The notes: generated by a model from the letters alone, not told the origin. A DNA stretch of 64,000 bases from Geobacillus stearothermophilus ATCC 12980 (GCF_030369615.1 NZ_CP128494.1:1088001-1152000), one strand, 5' to 3'; positions 50,121-60,568 are shown, counted from the first letter of the stretch. A program made the numbers and translations.

Positions 50121-50274
50121 GATTTTCATCCCTGGGTGGAGGGCAAAGCGTGCTGCCCATGGATCTTTTCCGTGAAAATCCCACGTTGGTGAGTGGTGAT
50201 TTTCATGCCCGAGCGGAGGGCAAACCATTGCCCATGGATCTTTTCTGGCCGCGCTGGATTTCCCAAGTTCAAAA
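50121..50274. repeat. Two degenerate 77-bp tandem units beside the IS110 element
   Basis: Unit 1 starts at 50121 and unit 2 at 50198. Shared blocks are GATTTTCAT, GGAGGGCAAA and TGCCCATGGATCTTTTC. A segment of unit 1 (CTTTTCCGTGAAAATCCC, then TGGTGAGTG) also occurs at about 48604-48641, on the other side of the IS110 gene. Confidence 0.6.
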
Positions 50275-50362
50275 ACCGCAAGGCGAAACAGTCGTACACC
50301 ACAAATGCCGCGTTTTTTGTTATAATGATAGCGTTGTCCATGAATTTTGCCGGAAGAAGGTG

Positions 50363-50842
50363 ATGGCTTTGGCGTTCATTACATCGCTCATCGCCGTTGT
50401 AATGGCGTTTTTCATCTTTTTTGTGCGCATGAAGGCGTCAGAAAAGCCGACGAATGCCAAAAAAATTATTTTGCCGCCGCTGTTTATGAGCACTGGGGCG
50501 CTCATGTTCATCGATCCAGTCTTTCGCGTCACACGCGGGGAGCTCATTGAGGCGGTCATTCTCGGCCTGTTCTTCTCGCTGTTTCTCATTAAAACGTCGA
50601 AATTTGAAATCCGTGGCAACGATATTTATTTGAAACGCTCAAAATCTTTTATTTGGATTTTGCTCGGGTTGATTGTCATTCGTCTTGGCTTGAAAACGTA
50701 TTTAGGTCGAACGATCGACTATCGCCAGTTAAGCGGCATGTTTTATTTGCTCGCGTTTTCAATGATCGTCCCATGGCGGATTGCGATGTATGTTTCGTAT
50801 AGAAAACTGGCAGCGCAGCTGAGACCGCCGATTCTTACGTGA
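50363..50842 (+). CDS. ccdC: CcdC family membrane protein (YneJ)
   Basis: 159 residues with four hydrophobic helices (AFITSLIAVVMAFFIFFVRM; FMSTGALMFIDPVFRV; FIWILLGLIVIRLGL; MFYLLAFSMIVPWRIAMYVSYRKL). The family is linked by position to ccdA in cytochrome c maturation in Bacillus, though not essential there. ATG 50363 has GAAGAAGG upstream; the frame stays open upstream through insertion sequence. Its normal neighbour yneI is missing. Confidence 0.85.
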   Translation: MALAFITSLIAVVMAFFIFFVRMKASEKPTNAKKIILPPLFMSTGALMFIDPVFRVTRGELIEAVILGLFFSLFLIKTSKFEIRGNDIYLKRSKSFIWILLGLIVIRLGLKTYLGRTIDYRQLSGMFYLLAFSMIVPWRIAMYVSYRKLAAQLRPPILT

Positions 50843-50874
50843 AAAGGCGTCCGAGAGAATGTAGACGCCTTTTC
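50842..50874. terminator. Terminator after ccdC
   Basis: Stem AAAAGGCGTC / GACGCCTTTT with 12-nt loop. Confidence 0.85.
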
Positions 50875-50984
50875 TTGCGCCAAGTGCATAAAACGGCCGC
50901 GAGGCGTCAAACGTTGCGTTTTCGTTGAGATCCGCCTCTTGTTTGCCGCGCAGCGGCCGCAGCGAGCCGCGAGGCGAAATGGTG

Positions 50985-51032
50985 AAAAAGCCGCCGTCTC
51001 ATCTGTCGGTTCGGATGAGCGTCAGCGGCTTT
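50985..51032 (-). terminator. Terminator of yneK
   Basis: On the minus strand AAAGCCGC pairs with GCGGCTTTTT, with an inner GATG/CATC helix; the stem includes the yneK stop. Confidence 0.75.
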
Positions 51033-51465
51033 CCAACAAATGTTGATATGGGGCGAGATCGATGTTTTTCGCTTGCAACGTCCGGATCAAAAATTTATGA
51101 TCGCGCTTGGGGGTTGCGATGATGTAGCCGCGAATGAGCAAATCGCGTGTGATGCGCGGCGCCTGCTCCTTCAAGGCAAGCTCGCCGATTTTGCCGGCGA
51201 TTTTTTGCCGGGCCACGTCGCGAAACAGTTCGGGCACAGGGCGGACAAGCTCCTCAAGCAGCGCCTTTTCTTCATCCCCCCATAAATGGCGCGTCTGCTC
51301 AATATAATACTCCTGCCAGTCGAGTTCCGATTTTCCATCTTCTTTCGGCAGTCGTTTCAAAAATTTGCGGAACATAAAAAAGCCGCCGATCGACATCATG
51401 ACAAGCAAAAAGACAACCCAAACCAAAATAAACCAAAGAAACCATCCGGTCAGCACGATGACCAC
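51022..51465 (-). CDS. yneK: DUF2621 family membrane protein YneK
   Basis: 147 residues: N-terminal transmembrane helix (LTGWFLWFILVWVVFLLVMMSIGGFFMFRKF) and a soluble C-terminal part with WQEYYIEQTRHLWGDEEKALLEELVRPVPELFRDVARQKIAGKIGELAL. Conserved in spore-forming Bacillaceae, function unknown. GTG start at 51465, with an alternative GTG at 51456. Convergent with ccdC, as in B. subtilis. Confidence 0.87.
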   Translation of the reverse strand: MVIVLTGWFLWFILVWVVFLLVMMSIGGFFMFRKFLKRLPKEDGKSELDWQEYYIEQTRHLWGDEEKALLEELVRPVPELFRDVARQKIAGKIGELALKEQAPRITRDLLIRGYIIATPKRDHKFLIRTLQAKNIDLAPYQHLLESR

Positions 51466-51771
51466 CCCAACTACTGATCGAGAGTTTGTCTTCTGCTGTC
51501 CGCAACAAGCAGGGCGGCAGAGGACAAGTTTCGTCTATTATTATGTCGAAAAGCGCAAGGCTTGGCAAGCATTGAGAGCGCGTCCAGCATTCTGTTACGG
51601 TCCGTAACGCAACTGTAACGCAACTGTAAAGATGCCTGCCCCGTCCTAGAGCGTCAACGGTTTTGAAATAGGCTACCCGCTCGTCTGGAAATGAAAGACA
51701 GTGACGCGCCTAGTTTTGCCTGTTAATCTAGTAAGAAAAGAGAAACAGGAAGAACGATGGAGGCAAGGTGG

Positions 51772-52431
51772 ATGATGGAAATGAAGAAAACAATTGCAGC
51801 GCTGGCCATAACTTGCAGTCTGGCGCTTGGTTCACAATCGGTGCTGGCGGAAGCGGCGGGCTCCTATACATACTACCAAGTGAAAAAAGGCGATACGCTG
51901 TCGAAAATCGCCAAACAATATCATACAACGGTGGCTTCACTAAAATCGCTGAACAGTTTAAAAACGGATACGATCCGCATTGGCGCGAAATTGAAAGTCC
52001 CGGCGGCTGCGAAGCGTCCCGCCTTGGCATCAGCCGGCAAAAAGGCGATTTCGCTCACCGCCGCCGACCGAAAGCTGCTTGCTCAGCTCGTGCAGGCGGA
52101 GACCGGCTCGCTCGAGCCGTTTGCCGGCAAGGTGGAAGTGGCGCTTGTCGTTTTAAACCGTACAACGCACCCAGAGTTTCCAAAGACGGTGCGCGGCGTC
52201 ATTTATCAAAAAACGAAATCCGGCTATGCGTTTGTGCCGGTGAAAACGGGGAAATTGACCCGCATTCAGCCGACCAAGCAAGATTACGAGGCGGTCGACA
52301 AGGCGCTGGCCTTATTCCCAAACGACCGCCGTGGCTCGCTTTATTTCTACAATCCGAAAATCACAAAAGACAAGTGGATGTTATCGCGTCCGGTGACGAT
52401 TCGCATCGGGCACCATGTCTTTGCGAAGTGA
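51772..52431 (+). CDS. SleB/CwlJ-type cell wall hydrolase with LysM domain
   Basis: 219 residues: signal peptide ([25 protein letters not shown]), one LysM domain ([28 protein letters not shown]), then a hydrolase_2 domain ([59 protein letters not shown]) whose Glu in AETGS is the expected catalytic residue. Relatives are spore cortex-lytic enzymes such as SleB and the vegetative-like YkvT. ATG at 51772 lies 8 bases after GGAGG; an ATG at 51757 overlaps that site. Confidence 0.85.
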   Translation: MMEMKKTIAALAITCSLALGSQSVLAEAAGSYTYYQVKKGDTLSKIAKQYHTTVASLKSLNSLKTDTIRIGAKLKVPAAAKRPALASAGKKAISLTAADRKLLAQLVQAETGSLEPFAGKVEVALVVLNRTTHPEFPKTVRGVIYQKTKSGYAFVPVKTGKLTRIQPTKQDYEAVDKALALFPNDRRGSLYFYNPKITKDKWMLSRPVTIRIGHHVFAK

Positions 52432-52460
52432 ACAGAGCCGGGACAGGCTCTGTTTCTTTT
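52432..52460 (+). terminator. Terminator after the SleB-like gene
   Basis: Stem ACAGAGCC / GGCTCTGT followed by TTCTTTTT. Confidence 0.88.
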
Positions 52461-52469
52461 TGGACGTAT

Positions 52470-52713
52470 GGCTCCATAAGGCAATCGCCGCCGCCAAGCA
52501 GGGGAAACTATCCGAAGCGCGCCGGCTGTTGGAGCAGGCTGGGGCAGAACGGCAAGCCGCTCACGAGCTGCAAACGTCGTTGCGACAGCCGGAAGGCAGT
52601 CTACGGCTGTGACGCTGCTGATGGTGCGCTCCCAAGACCATTTGATGACAGCGATTGCCGTCAAAGAGTTGGCGGCTGAATTCGTCGATTTGTATGAACA
52701 CATTCAATCGTAA
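52470..52713 (+). pseudogene. PTS lactose/cellobiose-type EIIA remnant
   Basis: One frame reads [42 protein letters not shown]; after a frame change near 52606 the next reads [33 protein letters not shown] and stops at 52713. Together these are the middle and end of a PTS IIA (lactose/cellobiose) protein, including the AQDHLMTA-type region around the phosphorylated His. The N-terminus is missing and the frame is broken, so the gene is dead. Confidence 0.8.
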
Positions 52714-52833
52714 AGGCCAACCCGCCCGTTTCACTCGGACGAGTTTTGGCAACCAATGATGTAACCATAATTTAATTATGTAAACAAAACGGCATCAAAA
52801 CAGTTGCTCCAACGTTTGCTGCCGGTTGAACGA

Positions 52834-52883
52834 GGCGGTGCTCCCCGCTCCTTCTTGGCAAACGGAACGGGGGGCACGCCGCC
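52834..52883. repeat. Large inverted repeat downstream of sspP
   Basis: GGCGGTGCTCCCCGCTCC (52834-52851) faces GGAACGGGGGGCACGCCGCC (52864-52883). It could end sspP transcription, though no T-run follows on the minus strand. Confidence 0.4.
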
Positions 52884-52898
52884 CTTCAGCCGAGCGGT

Positions 52899-53045
52899 TT
52901 ACATATCATGGCTTGTGTTATGTTTTTGCCGCGTGTGATTGCGGTTCTTCACTTTTTTCGAACCGTCAAGCGGCTCCGGCTGCCCAGGATTGTCGCCTTT
53001 TGGGGCGTTTTTGCGCATATCTTTGCCGTCGTTTTTGTTCGTCAT
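52899..53045 (-). CDS. sspP: Small acid-soluble spore protein P
   Basis: 48 residues on the minus strand: [28 protein letters not shown] followed by [20 protein letters not shown]. This is nearly identical to B. subtilis SspP (48 aa). AAAGGAGG lies before its ATG at 53045. It is a minor spore core protein made in the forespore. In B. subtilis sspP follows sspO directly; here a plus-strand gene lies between them. Confidence 0.93.
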   Translation of the reverse strand: MTNKNDGKDMRKNAPKGDNPGQPEPLDGSKKVKNRNHTRQKHNTSHDM

Positions 53046-53170
53046 TTGTTGTCCCTCCTTTATCCGTTAGCATGCGGCGTTGTGCTTTCGCTTATTCGGC
53101 GCATAATTTGCGCCCGGTTTGAAACGATAAGTAGTGAACGACCGCGATGACTGCGAAGGAGGGACGAGCC

Positions 53171-53431
53171 ATGGTTTACCATAAAACGAAGCAAGAGGCG
53201 TTTCAAGCAGCGCAAAAGGCGACGATGGAAGCGAAAGAATGGCACGATCACTTGGTGCGTGATCAAGCCGACTACGGCCACCAGCTGGCCCATCTTCGGC
53301 AAGAAGTAAACGAGGCGTTCGCCCAAATTGAAAACGCGCTCGAAGTTGCCTCGGAAACGCAGCGCGTGCAGCTCGAAAAATTCCGCAGCGATTTGCAGGC
53401 GATCGTTGACGAAGTCAATGAAAACGAGTAA
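53171..53431 (+). CDS. Small coiled-coil protein of unknown function
   Basis: 86 residues, MVYHKTKQEAFQAAQKATMEAKEWHDHLVRD, then heptad-like helix QLAHLRQEVNEAFAQIENALEVASETQRVQLEKFRSDLQAIVDEVNENE. No cysteine and no membrane segment. AAGGAGGG (53156-53163) and a terminator at 53430 mark it as a real gene. I do not recognise the family. It lies on the plus strand between the minus-strand spore genes sspP and sspO. Confidence 0.75.
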   Translation: MVYHKTKQEAFQAAQKATMEAKEWHDHLVRDQADYGHQLAHLRQEVNEAFAQIENALEVASETQRVQLEKFRSDLQAIVDEVNENE

Positions 53432-53462
53432 GGGAATGCCGGCGGCGGACATTCCCTTTTTT
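53430..53462. terminator. Terminator between the small coiled-coil gene and sspO
   Basis: Stem AAGGGAATG / CATTCCCTT followed by TTTT. Confidence 0.88.
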
Positions 53463-53501
53463 CATGCTATGGCAGTCCGGGATGGAGGAATGGCCGCCAC
53501 G

Positions 53502-53651
53502 CTATTGGTTCTTTTTTCGTTTTTTGTTGTTTTGGCGCTGTGCTTCTGTCAGTGGTTCATTGGAAAACTCTTCGTTGTAGCCGGCCCCCATTCCTTGCGC
53601 TTTGGCGGCGTTCATGCCAGGGATCACGTGGTTTGCTTTTCGCTTTGCCAT
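53502..53651 (-). CDS. sspO: Small acid-soluble spore protein O
   Basis: 49 residues, [49 protein letters not shown], nearly identical to B. subtilis SspO (formerly CotK). The ATG at 53651 follows GGAGG on the minus strand; the frame is open further upstream but without a ribosome site. Forespore-specific spore core protein, encoded divergently from acnA as in B. subtilis. Confidence 0.95.
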   Translation of the reverse strand: MAKRKANHVIPGMNAAKAQGMGAGYNEEFSNEPLTEAQRQNNKKRKKNQ

Positions 53652-53819
53652 TCGTTTCACCTCCGCTTCTAGTTTGCGACGAAACGGGCGCCTTATTCCT
53701 CTTTTGCCGCCGTTAAGGAAGCCAGCCCGTGAGACACTGGAAATCATTATTTACAACTTGTGCTGTTCTATAATAAGATAAAGTCGTGCCGAACTTTATG
53801 GGGATTGGGAGAATTCATG

Positions 53820-53861
53820 CTATTTTTTCGACTTTTGTGCGAAAAAATAGTATAGTATTAT
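53820..53861 (+). promoter_or_regulatory. acnA promoter with 11-bp inverted repeat
   Basis: CTATTTTTTCG (53820-53830) and CGAAAAAATAG (53840-53850) form a perfect dyad with 9-nt centre, overlapping a possible promoter TTCGAC (53827-53832) - 18 bp - TATAGT (53851-53856). In B. subtilis this gene is controlled by CcpC and CodY; the dyad is a candidate operator. Confidence 0.6.
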
Positions 53862-53885
53862 TGTGAAGTGAAGGGGGTTATACAT

Positions 53886-56606
<2,721 letters not shown>

Positions 56607-56610
56607 CGAC

Positions 56611-56647
56611 AAAAAGCAGGCTCCCATATCGGGAAGCCTGCTTTTAT
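56611..56647. terminator. Bidirectional terminator between acnA and sspL
   Basis: Stem AAAAGCAGGC / GCCTGCTTTT; T-runs on both sides serve the convergent genes. It overlaps the sspL stop. Confidence 0.88.
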
Positions 56648-56781
56648 TTTGTGTTGAGCTTTTTCGCTGCGTTCTCAAGCTTGCTTTTTGGATCCGGGGT
56701 GAACGTTCCGTCTTGGCCAAAGCCTTGCGGGTTGACGCCCGGCGCCTTCGTGCCGCGGTTTCGGCCGCCGTTTTTGGTCAT
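56644..56781 (-). CDS. sspL: Small acid-soluble spore protein L
   Basis: 45 residues: MTKNGGRNRGTKAPGVNPQGFGQDGTFTPDPKSKLENAAKKLNTK. The GVxPQG...DPKxxLExxAKKxNTK pattern is that of SspL (42 aa in B. subtilis). GGAGG precedes its ATG at 56781 on the minus strand. In B. subtilis sspL lies near ypeP/ypeQ and cspD, and the genes that follow here match that neighbourhood. Confidence 0.85.
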   Translation of the reverse strand: MTKNGGRNRGTKAPGVNPQGFGQDGTFTPDPKSKLENAAKKLNTK

Positions 56782-56883
56782 TGCTCTCACCTCCGCTCTT
56801 TACGGATAGTATGGCCGCCCTTGGTCAAAATATAATCAAAGGAGGAAAGCTTCACTGTTTTTCGCTAAGAGCAATCGTTGCGG

Positions 56884-57810
56884 CTACGATGGGATGTTCC
56901 GCTTTTCCCGCCACCGTCTGCCCCAGAGGCGCATGCTTGGCAGTTCGGCGAAAATCATGCCGGCCAAAATCGCAGCGCCGCCAAGCCAGGCCGATGGCGA
57001 CAGCCGCTCTCCAGCCCAAAGGTAGGCGGTCAAAGCGGCGAACACCGGCTCCATGGCGAAAATCAGCGCGACATGGGCGGGAGTCGTATATTTTTGCACC
57101 GCCGTTTGGATGAGAAACGCCGCGGTCGTCGCCAACAACGATGTCACAGCGAGCGCCCCCCATACTTCCGGGCGGCGGAGCACCGCCATATTCCACATTT
57201 GCGCGGCGTCTTCAAACCAAAAGGCAAAGAAGAAACAGAGGATGCCGACGGCAAAAATTTGCACCATGGTCAACAGCATCGTCGAATGCTGAGAGGAATA
57301 GCGGCCGGTGACGATAATGTGCATGGCAAAGGAAACAGCACAAAGAAAGACAAAGAAATCGCCCTGATTGAACGACAGCTCCGCTCCCCCTGTCAGCCAA
57401 TATAGGCCGAACGCGGCAAGTGCCGCTCCAACGACCGCATTCACAGACGGTTTTTGCTTTAAAATCAAAAAGGAAAACAATGGAACGAGCACAACGCTCA
57501 GTCCGGTAATAAAGCCAGCTTTCGAGGAAGTGGTATACAACAGTCCGATCGTTTGGAATGCGTAGCCGCAAAACAGCCATAGCCCCATCCACGCTCCAGC
57601 GCCGATGACTCGCCATGACAACTGGCCGAAGAGTGGGCGGGAAGCGGTAGCCATCCAAGCGAGAAGCAACAAGCCGGCCAAACTGAAGCGAACGGCGTTA
57701 AACGACAACGGCTCCAAAAACGAAATGGCATTTTGGACGACGACGAACGTCGCCCCCCAGACGAACGTCACCATGAGCAGACTCAGATCGGCTATGGTTT
57801 GACGCTTCAA
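56884..57810 (-). CDS. EamA/DMT-family permease
   Basis: 308 residues with ten predicted helices in two EamA repeats (LLMVTFVWGATFVVVQNAISFLEPLSFNAVRFSLAG at the start; VALIFAMEPVFAALTAYLWAGERLSPSAWLGGAAILAGMI near the end). Likely an exporter of small metabolites; substrate unknown. ATG at 57810 follows GAGGGAGGA on the minus strand. It is only distantly like the DMT permease at 31882. Confidence 0.85.
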   Translation of the reverse strand: MKRQTIADLSLLMVTFVWGATFVVVQNAISFLEPLSFNAVRFSLAGLLLLAWMATASRPLFGQLSWRVIGAGAWMGLWLFCGYAFQTIGLLYTTSSKAGFITGLSVVLVPLFSFLILKQKPSVNAVVGAALAAFGLYWLTGGAELSFNQGDFFVFLCAVSFAMHIIVTGRYSSQHSTMLLTMVQIFAVGILCFFFAFWFEDAAQMWNMAVLRRPEVWGALAVTSLLATTAAFLIQTAVQKYTTPAHVALIFAMEPVFAALTAYLWAGERLSPSAWLGGAAILAGMIFAELPSMRLWGRRWREKRNIPS

Positions 57811-58042
57811 TTCGAATCCTCCCTCTTCATATGCTTGCGCCTCATCTCATTTTGGGTGCTAGCCGCTAGTGTACCACAAGTAGGCCGAAAAAGATAGATA
57901 TTTTGGAAAAAAGATGGGCGCCTGCGGCAAAATGGTTGATACAAGAAGAAATTGCGCATAATATTAGGTAATGAACAAGGGCGCAAGTGTGGTAAAATAA
58001 AAACCAGCTCCGATCATCGCCACGCGGAAGGGTGATAATGCG

Positions 58043-58708
58043 TTGGACGTACAAATCCACTGGACGTATATCACGCCGAAAAAACAAGAGGCGTTTCTTG
58101 TCTCCGATTGGGTCGATGCCAAAAAGGCGCTCGCTTTGGCGGATGATTTTGCAAAAACCGGGCGAACGAAAACAGTGGAGTTCGTCGATCGAAACGGCAC
58201 GGTGTGGTCAAAAAAAGAGCTGCAAAAGCTGCTTGAGGAGATCGCCGGCGAGCCGCATGAGATCGTTGTGTATTTCGACGGCGGCTTTGACCATGAGACG
58301 TCCCAAGGCGGCGCCGGCGCAGTCGTATACTATAAGCAAAACGATCATCGCTACCGGTTGCGCGCCAACCGCCGGCTCGGCGAAATCAAATCCAATAATG
58401 AGGCAGAGTATGCGGCGTTTTGGTTTGTCATGCAGCTGCTCGAGGAACTTGGCGTCCATCATTTGCCGGTGACGTTCCGCGGCGACTCCCACGTCGTGTT
58501 AAAGCAGCTGTCCGGCGATTGGCCGTGTTTTGAGGATGATTTCAACATCTGGCTTGACCGCATTGAAGCGAAAATGCGCGAGCTTCACATCGAACCGGCG
58601 TACGAGCCGATTTCGCGCAAACAAAATAAAGAGGCGGATTCGCTCGCCCGCCAGGCGCTTGAAGGGCAGATCATCACAAGCCGAACGGAATTGACAGGGA
58701 AAGGGTAA
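58043..58708 (+). CDS. RNase HI-like protein (YpdQ/YpeP family)
   Basis: 221 residues. The C-terminal two thirds form an RNase H fold: first Asp in VVYFDGGFDHETSQGGAGAVVYY, Glu in NNEAEYAAFWFVMQLLEELG, Asp in FRGDSHVVLKQLSG, and Asp in RKQNKEADSLARQALEG, so all four metal-ligand acids are present. The N-terminal 70 residues (WTYITPKKQEAFLVSDWVDAKKALALADDF) form a separate small domain. It may hydrolyse RNA in RNA-DNA hybrids. TTG start at 58043. ypeQ follows 6 bp later. Confidence 0.83.
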   Translation: MDVQIHWTYITPKKQEAFLVSDWVDAKKALALADDFAKTGRTKTVEFVDRNGTVWSKKELQKLLEEIAGEPHEIVVYFDGGFDHETSQGGAGAVVYYKQNDHRYRLRANRRLGEIKSNNEAEYAAFWFVMQLLEELGVHHLPVTFRGDSHVVLKQLSGDWPCFEDDFNIWLDRIEAKMRELHIEPAYEPISRKQNKEADSLARQALEGQIITSRTELTGKG

Positions 58709-58714
58709 GGTCGT

Positions 58715-58930
58715 ATGGGAAAGAAGCGGAACCGACGCAAAGAAATATTGGACCAAATCGCTTGGCTGGAGGAAACGTACTGCGATGGCTGCTTTTTAAA
58801 AAGCACGTTCCGGAAAGAGTACGGCAAAACGTACGCCCAATCGTTTTGCATCCAGCAATGCACGGTCGGGGAACAAATGCGGCAGTACGGGGAGATGCTT
58901 CTATCAGCGCCGCCGCGTTCGCGTCGGTAA
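58715..58930 (+). CDS. ypeQ: Small zinc-finger protein YpeQ
   Basis: 71 residues with four Cys: ETYCDGCFLKSTFRKEYGKTYAQSFCIQQCTVGEQMRQYGEML. CxxC plus CxxxC spacing suggests a zinc-binding knuckle. Basic termini (KKRNRRKE, PPRSRR) suggest nucleic-acid contact. Sits directly after the RNase H-like gene, as in B. subtilis. Function unknown. Confidence 0.82.
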   Translation: MGKKRNRRKEILDQIAWLEETYCDGCFLKSTFRKEYGKTYAQSFCIQQCTVGEQMRQYGEMLLSAPPRSRR

Positions 58931-59165
58931 TGAAGGAATTTTTTTCAAGAGGCGGTTGGTGCGGGCGATAGGAGCCCCAATCTGCGCTTTCGCGGGCCTG
59001 GGGCGGTGCCGGCTGTGACCAGGCAAGCTTTGGCGTTTGAACGGAGGAAGCGGATTCGCTGCGAAGGCCGGTGATTGACAGAACATACGTTTTAACATGG
59101 AGAAACCTCAAAAGCAGTTCTTCTTTTCACTCCAAAAGGAAATCGCTTTTTGTCCTCCGCCTTAA

Positions 59166-59629
59166 TAGATGCAATTTAACTTCCCTCCGAAAGAAGTCTC
59201 CTACTTCTAAACGTGAAGGTGCGCCAGCACCAGTGAAAGTGGGAGATGAATTTCGGTTGGCGTTAGCCAACGAATAGGATAGAATATGGCTAGAACGGAC
59301 ACCTTCGGAACGAAGGGAAGCGTAAAGGGTTCTTGTGTGTGGCTTACCGTTCAGCGAACACACACAAGTCGCTTGAAGCCCCCACCTCTAAGCGAAGCGT
59401 AGGTGGTGGGTAGTTCACATTTGTAGCTTTTACTGAGCATTGGATCGACTGTCGAACGACTGAACAAACACCGCTTTCAGCCCCATGAATGGGTCTTTAA
59501 GCGAGTCGTTGTTCGGTCTTCCGTCACGCTAAAGCGTGACGGAGGCAAGCCATAGGCTTGCCTTCGACAGTCAAAAATGGATGAGCCACTTTTCCGTCAA
59601 GGATATGTTAAACGATTTCGTTGCATCTA
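59166..59629. repeat. Hairpin repeat core, copy D, split by an IS605-type insertion
   Basis: The core boundaries TAGATGCAA (59166-59174) and TTGCATCTA (59621-59629) are present, with the same internal hairpins as copies A-C. The constant arm found in the other copies is absent, which shows the core is a unit of its own. An element (59181-59418) is inserted near the left end. Confidence 0.8.
59181..59418 (+). mobile_element. Transposase-less IS605-type element (PATE-like) with omega-RNA-like 3' half
   Basis: Inserted after TTTAAC. The left end is an imperfect palindrome (CTCCTACTTC...GTGAAAGTGGGAG), the right end a hairpin CCCCCACCT...AGGTGGTGGG then TAGTTCAC. Between them lie stems CCTTCG/CGAAGG (59312-59326) and CTTGTGTGT/ACACACAAG (59332-59368). 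The stem series ending at the right boundary, with flanking DNA as the would-be guide, is the layout of a TnpB omega-RNA. No TnpA or TnpB gene is present. Confidence 0.7.
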
Positions 59630-59646
59630 TATATATCGTTTTGCTG

Positions 59647-59916
59647 TTATTGCCGCGCCTCGCGAAGCTGGTGTTCGGCGCGGGCCAATGTTTGTTCGCA
59701 ACGGGCGAGAAAATCACCGTCGACGCCCGTTGCTTCTTGGCGGGCGCGCGCAAGTTGGTCGCGGGCGTTTTTCACCGCTTGTTCGGCATGGCGAAGCATC
59801 TCGGGGTCGAGCTGCATCGTCGCCTGGCCGACCATTTTCTCCGCCGTTTCGACGAACATTTCCACTTGCTTTACATCGTTGTATCCCGTATGTACGTCGG
59901 CATCGCGTCTGACCAT
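59647..59916 (-). CDS. ypzA: DUF2564 family protein (YpzA-like)
   Basis: 89 residues: GYNDVKQVEMFVETAEKMVGQATMQLDPEMLRHAEQAVKNARDQLARARQEA, helical. This is the DUF2564 family; B. subtilis YpzA has about the same length and sits by cspD and ypeQ, as here. Function unknown. ATG at 59916, minus strand, with AAAGGGG upstream. Its 3' end is about 17 bp from the end of repeat copy D. Confidence 0.8.
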   Translation of the reverse strand: MVRRDADVHTGYNDVKQVEMFVETAEKMVGQATMQLDPEMLRHAEQAVKNARDQLARARQEATGVDGDFLARCEQTLARAEHQLREARQ

Positions 59917-59974
59917 ATGAACACCCCCTTTTCTTTATTGTTTGCTGCTTGGTGAAATTTATGCCAATCAAATG

Positions 59975-60010
59975 AAAAAGGCATCCTGTGATGGTGCAGG
60001 ATGCCTTTCT
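59975..60010 (-). terminator. Terminator of the cold-shock gene
   Basis: On the minus strand AAAGGCATCCTG pairs with CAGGATGCCTTTTT, giving an 11- to 12-bp stem. Confidence 0.88.
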
Positions 60011-60046
60011 TTCCGCTCCCGTTCTCTCGTCTATGTCAACGAAGTC

Positions 60047-60247
60047 TTATAATTTGACAACGTTCGCTGCTTGCGGTCCGCGGTTTCCTTGTACGATTTC
60101 AAACGAAACTTCTTGGCCTTCTTCCAACGATTTGAACCCTTCACCTTGGATCGCCGTGAAGTGAACGAATACGTCCGAACCGCCTTCCACTTCGATGAAA
60201 CCATAGCCTTTTTCGTTGTTAAACCATTTTACTTTACCACGTTGCAT
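60047..60247 (-). CDS. cspD: Cold-shock protein (CspD-like)
   Basis: 66 residues, single OB-fold cold-shock domain: [69 protein letters not shown]1 is KGYGFIEV and RNP2 VFVHF. It binds single-stranded RNA/DNA and melts RNA structure. Its MQ start and overall sequence are closest to B. subtilis CspD from memory. AGGAGGAA lies before the ATG. A long leader precedes it. Confidence 0.92.
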   Translation of the reverse strand: MQRGKVKWFNNEKGYGFIEVEGGSDVFVHFTAIQGEGFKSLEEGQEVSFEIVQGNRGPQAANVVKL

Positions 60248-60387
60248 AATGCTGAATTCCTCCTAATACCTTTAGCCTGTTCGGCTAACCTCAAGATTTT
60301 TATCAAATAACAAAATATACTTCACAGCCATCCAAGATGCGTCTTCATGTTGAATGCCTGAAATATATTCTGTTATATGATGACTTT

Positions 60388-60417
60388 ACTATACACTACC
60401 GCGGGTGGCCGCGTCAA
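60388..60417 (-). promoter_or_regulatory. Promoter of the cold-shock gene
   Basis: On the minus strand TTGACG (60417-60412), 18-bp spacer, TATAGT (60393-60388). This predicts a 5' leader of about 130 nt, typical for cold-shock genes. Confidence 0.7.
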
Positions 60418-60568
60418 GCAAAAGAAAGGAAATTTCCGAAAAAAGTTGTTTGCCGGCCCGAAAAACAATGCGTTGAAAAGGAAAACGGGCCGCTGGGGAG
60501 AAAAAAGTCATGAGCGGGCAACAACGGCCATACATTGGAATAGGAACGACGAAAAGGGGGAGAAGCGG

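Noticed and set aside
50121..50274. CRISPR-like array
   Set aside because: Only two imperfect 77-bp units with no regular short repeat and spacer spacing; no cas gene in the window.
53690..53724. A sigma-G promoter for sspO (GGAATA and CAAACTA on the minus strand)
   Set aside because: The would-be start point falls onto the ribosome binding site, which makes it implausible.
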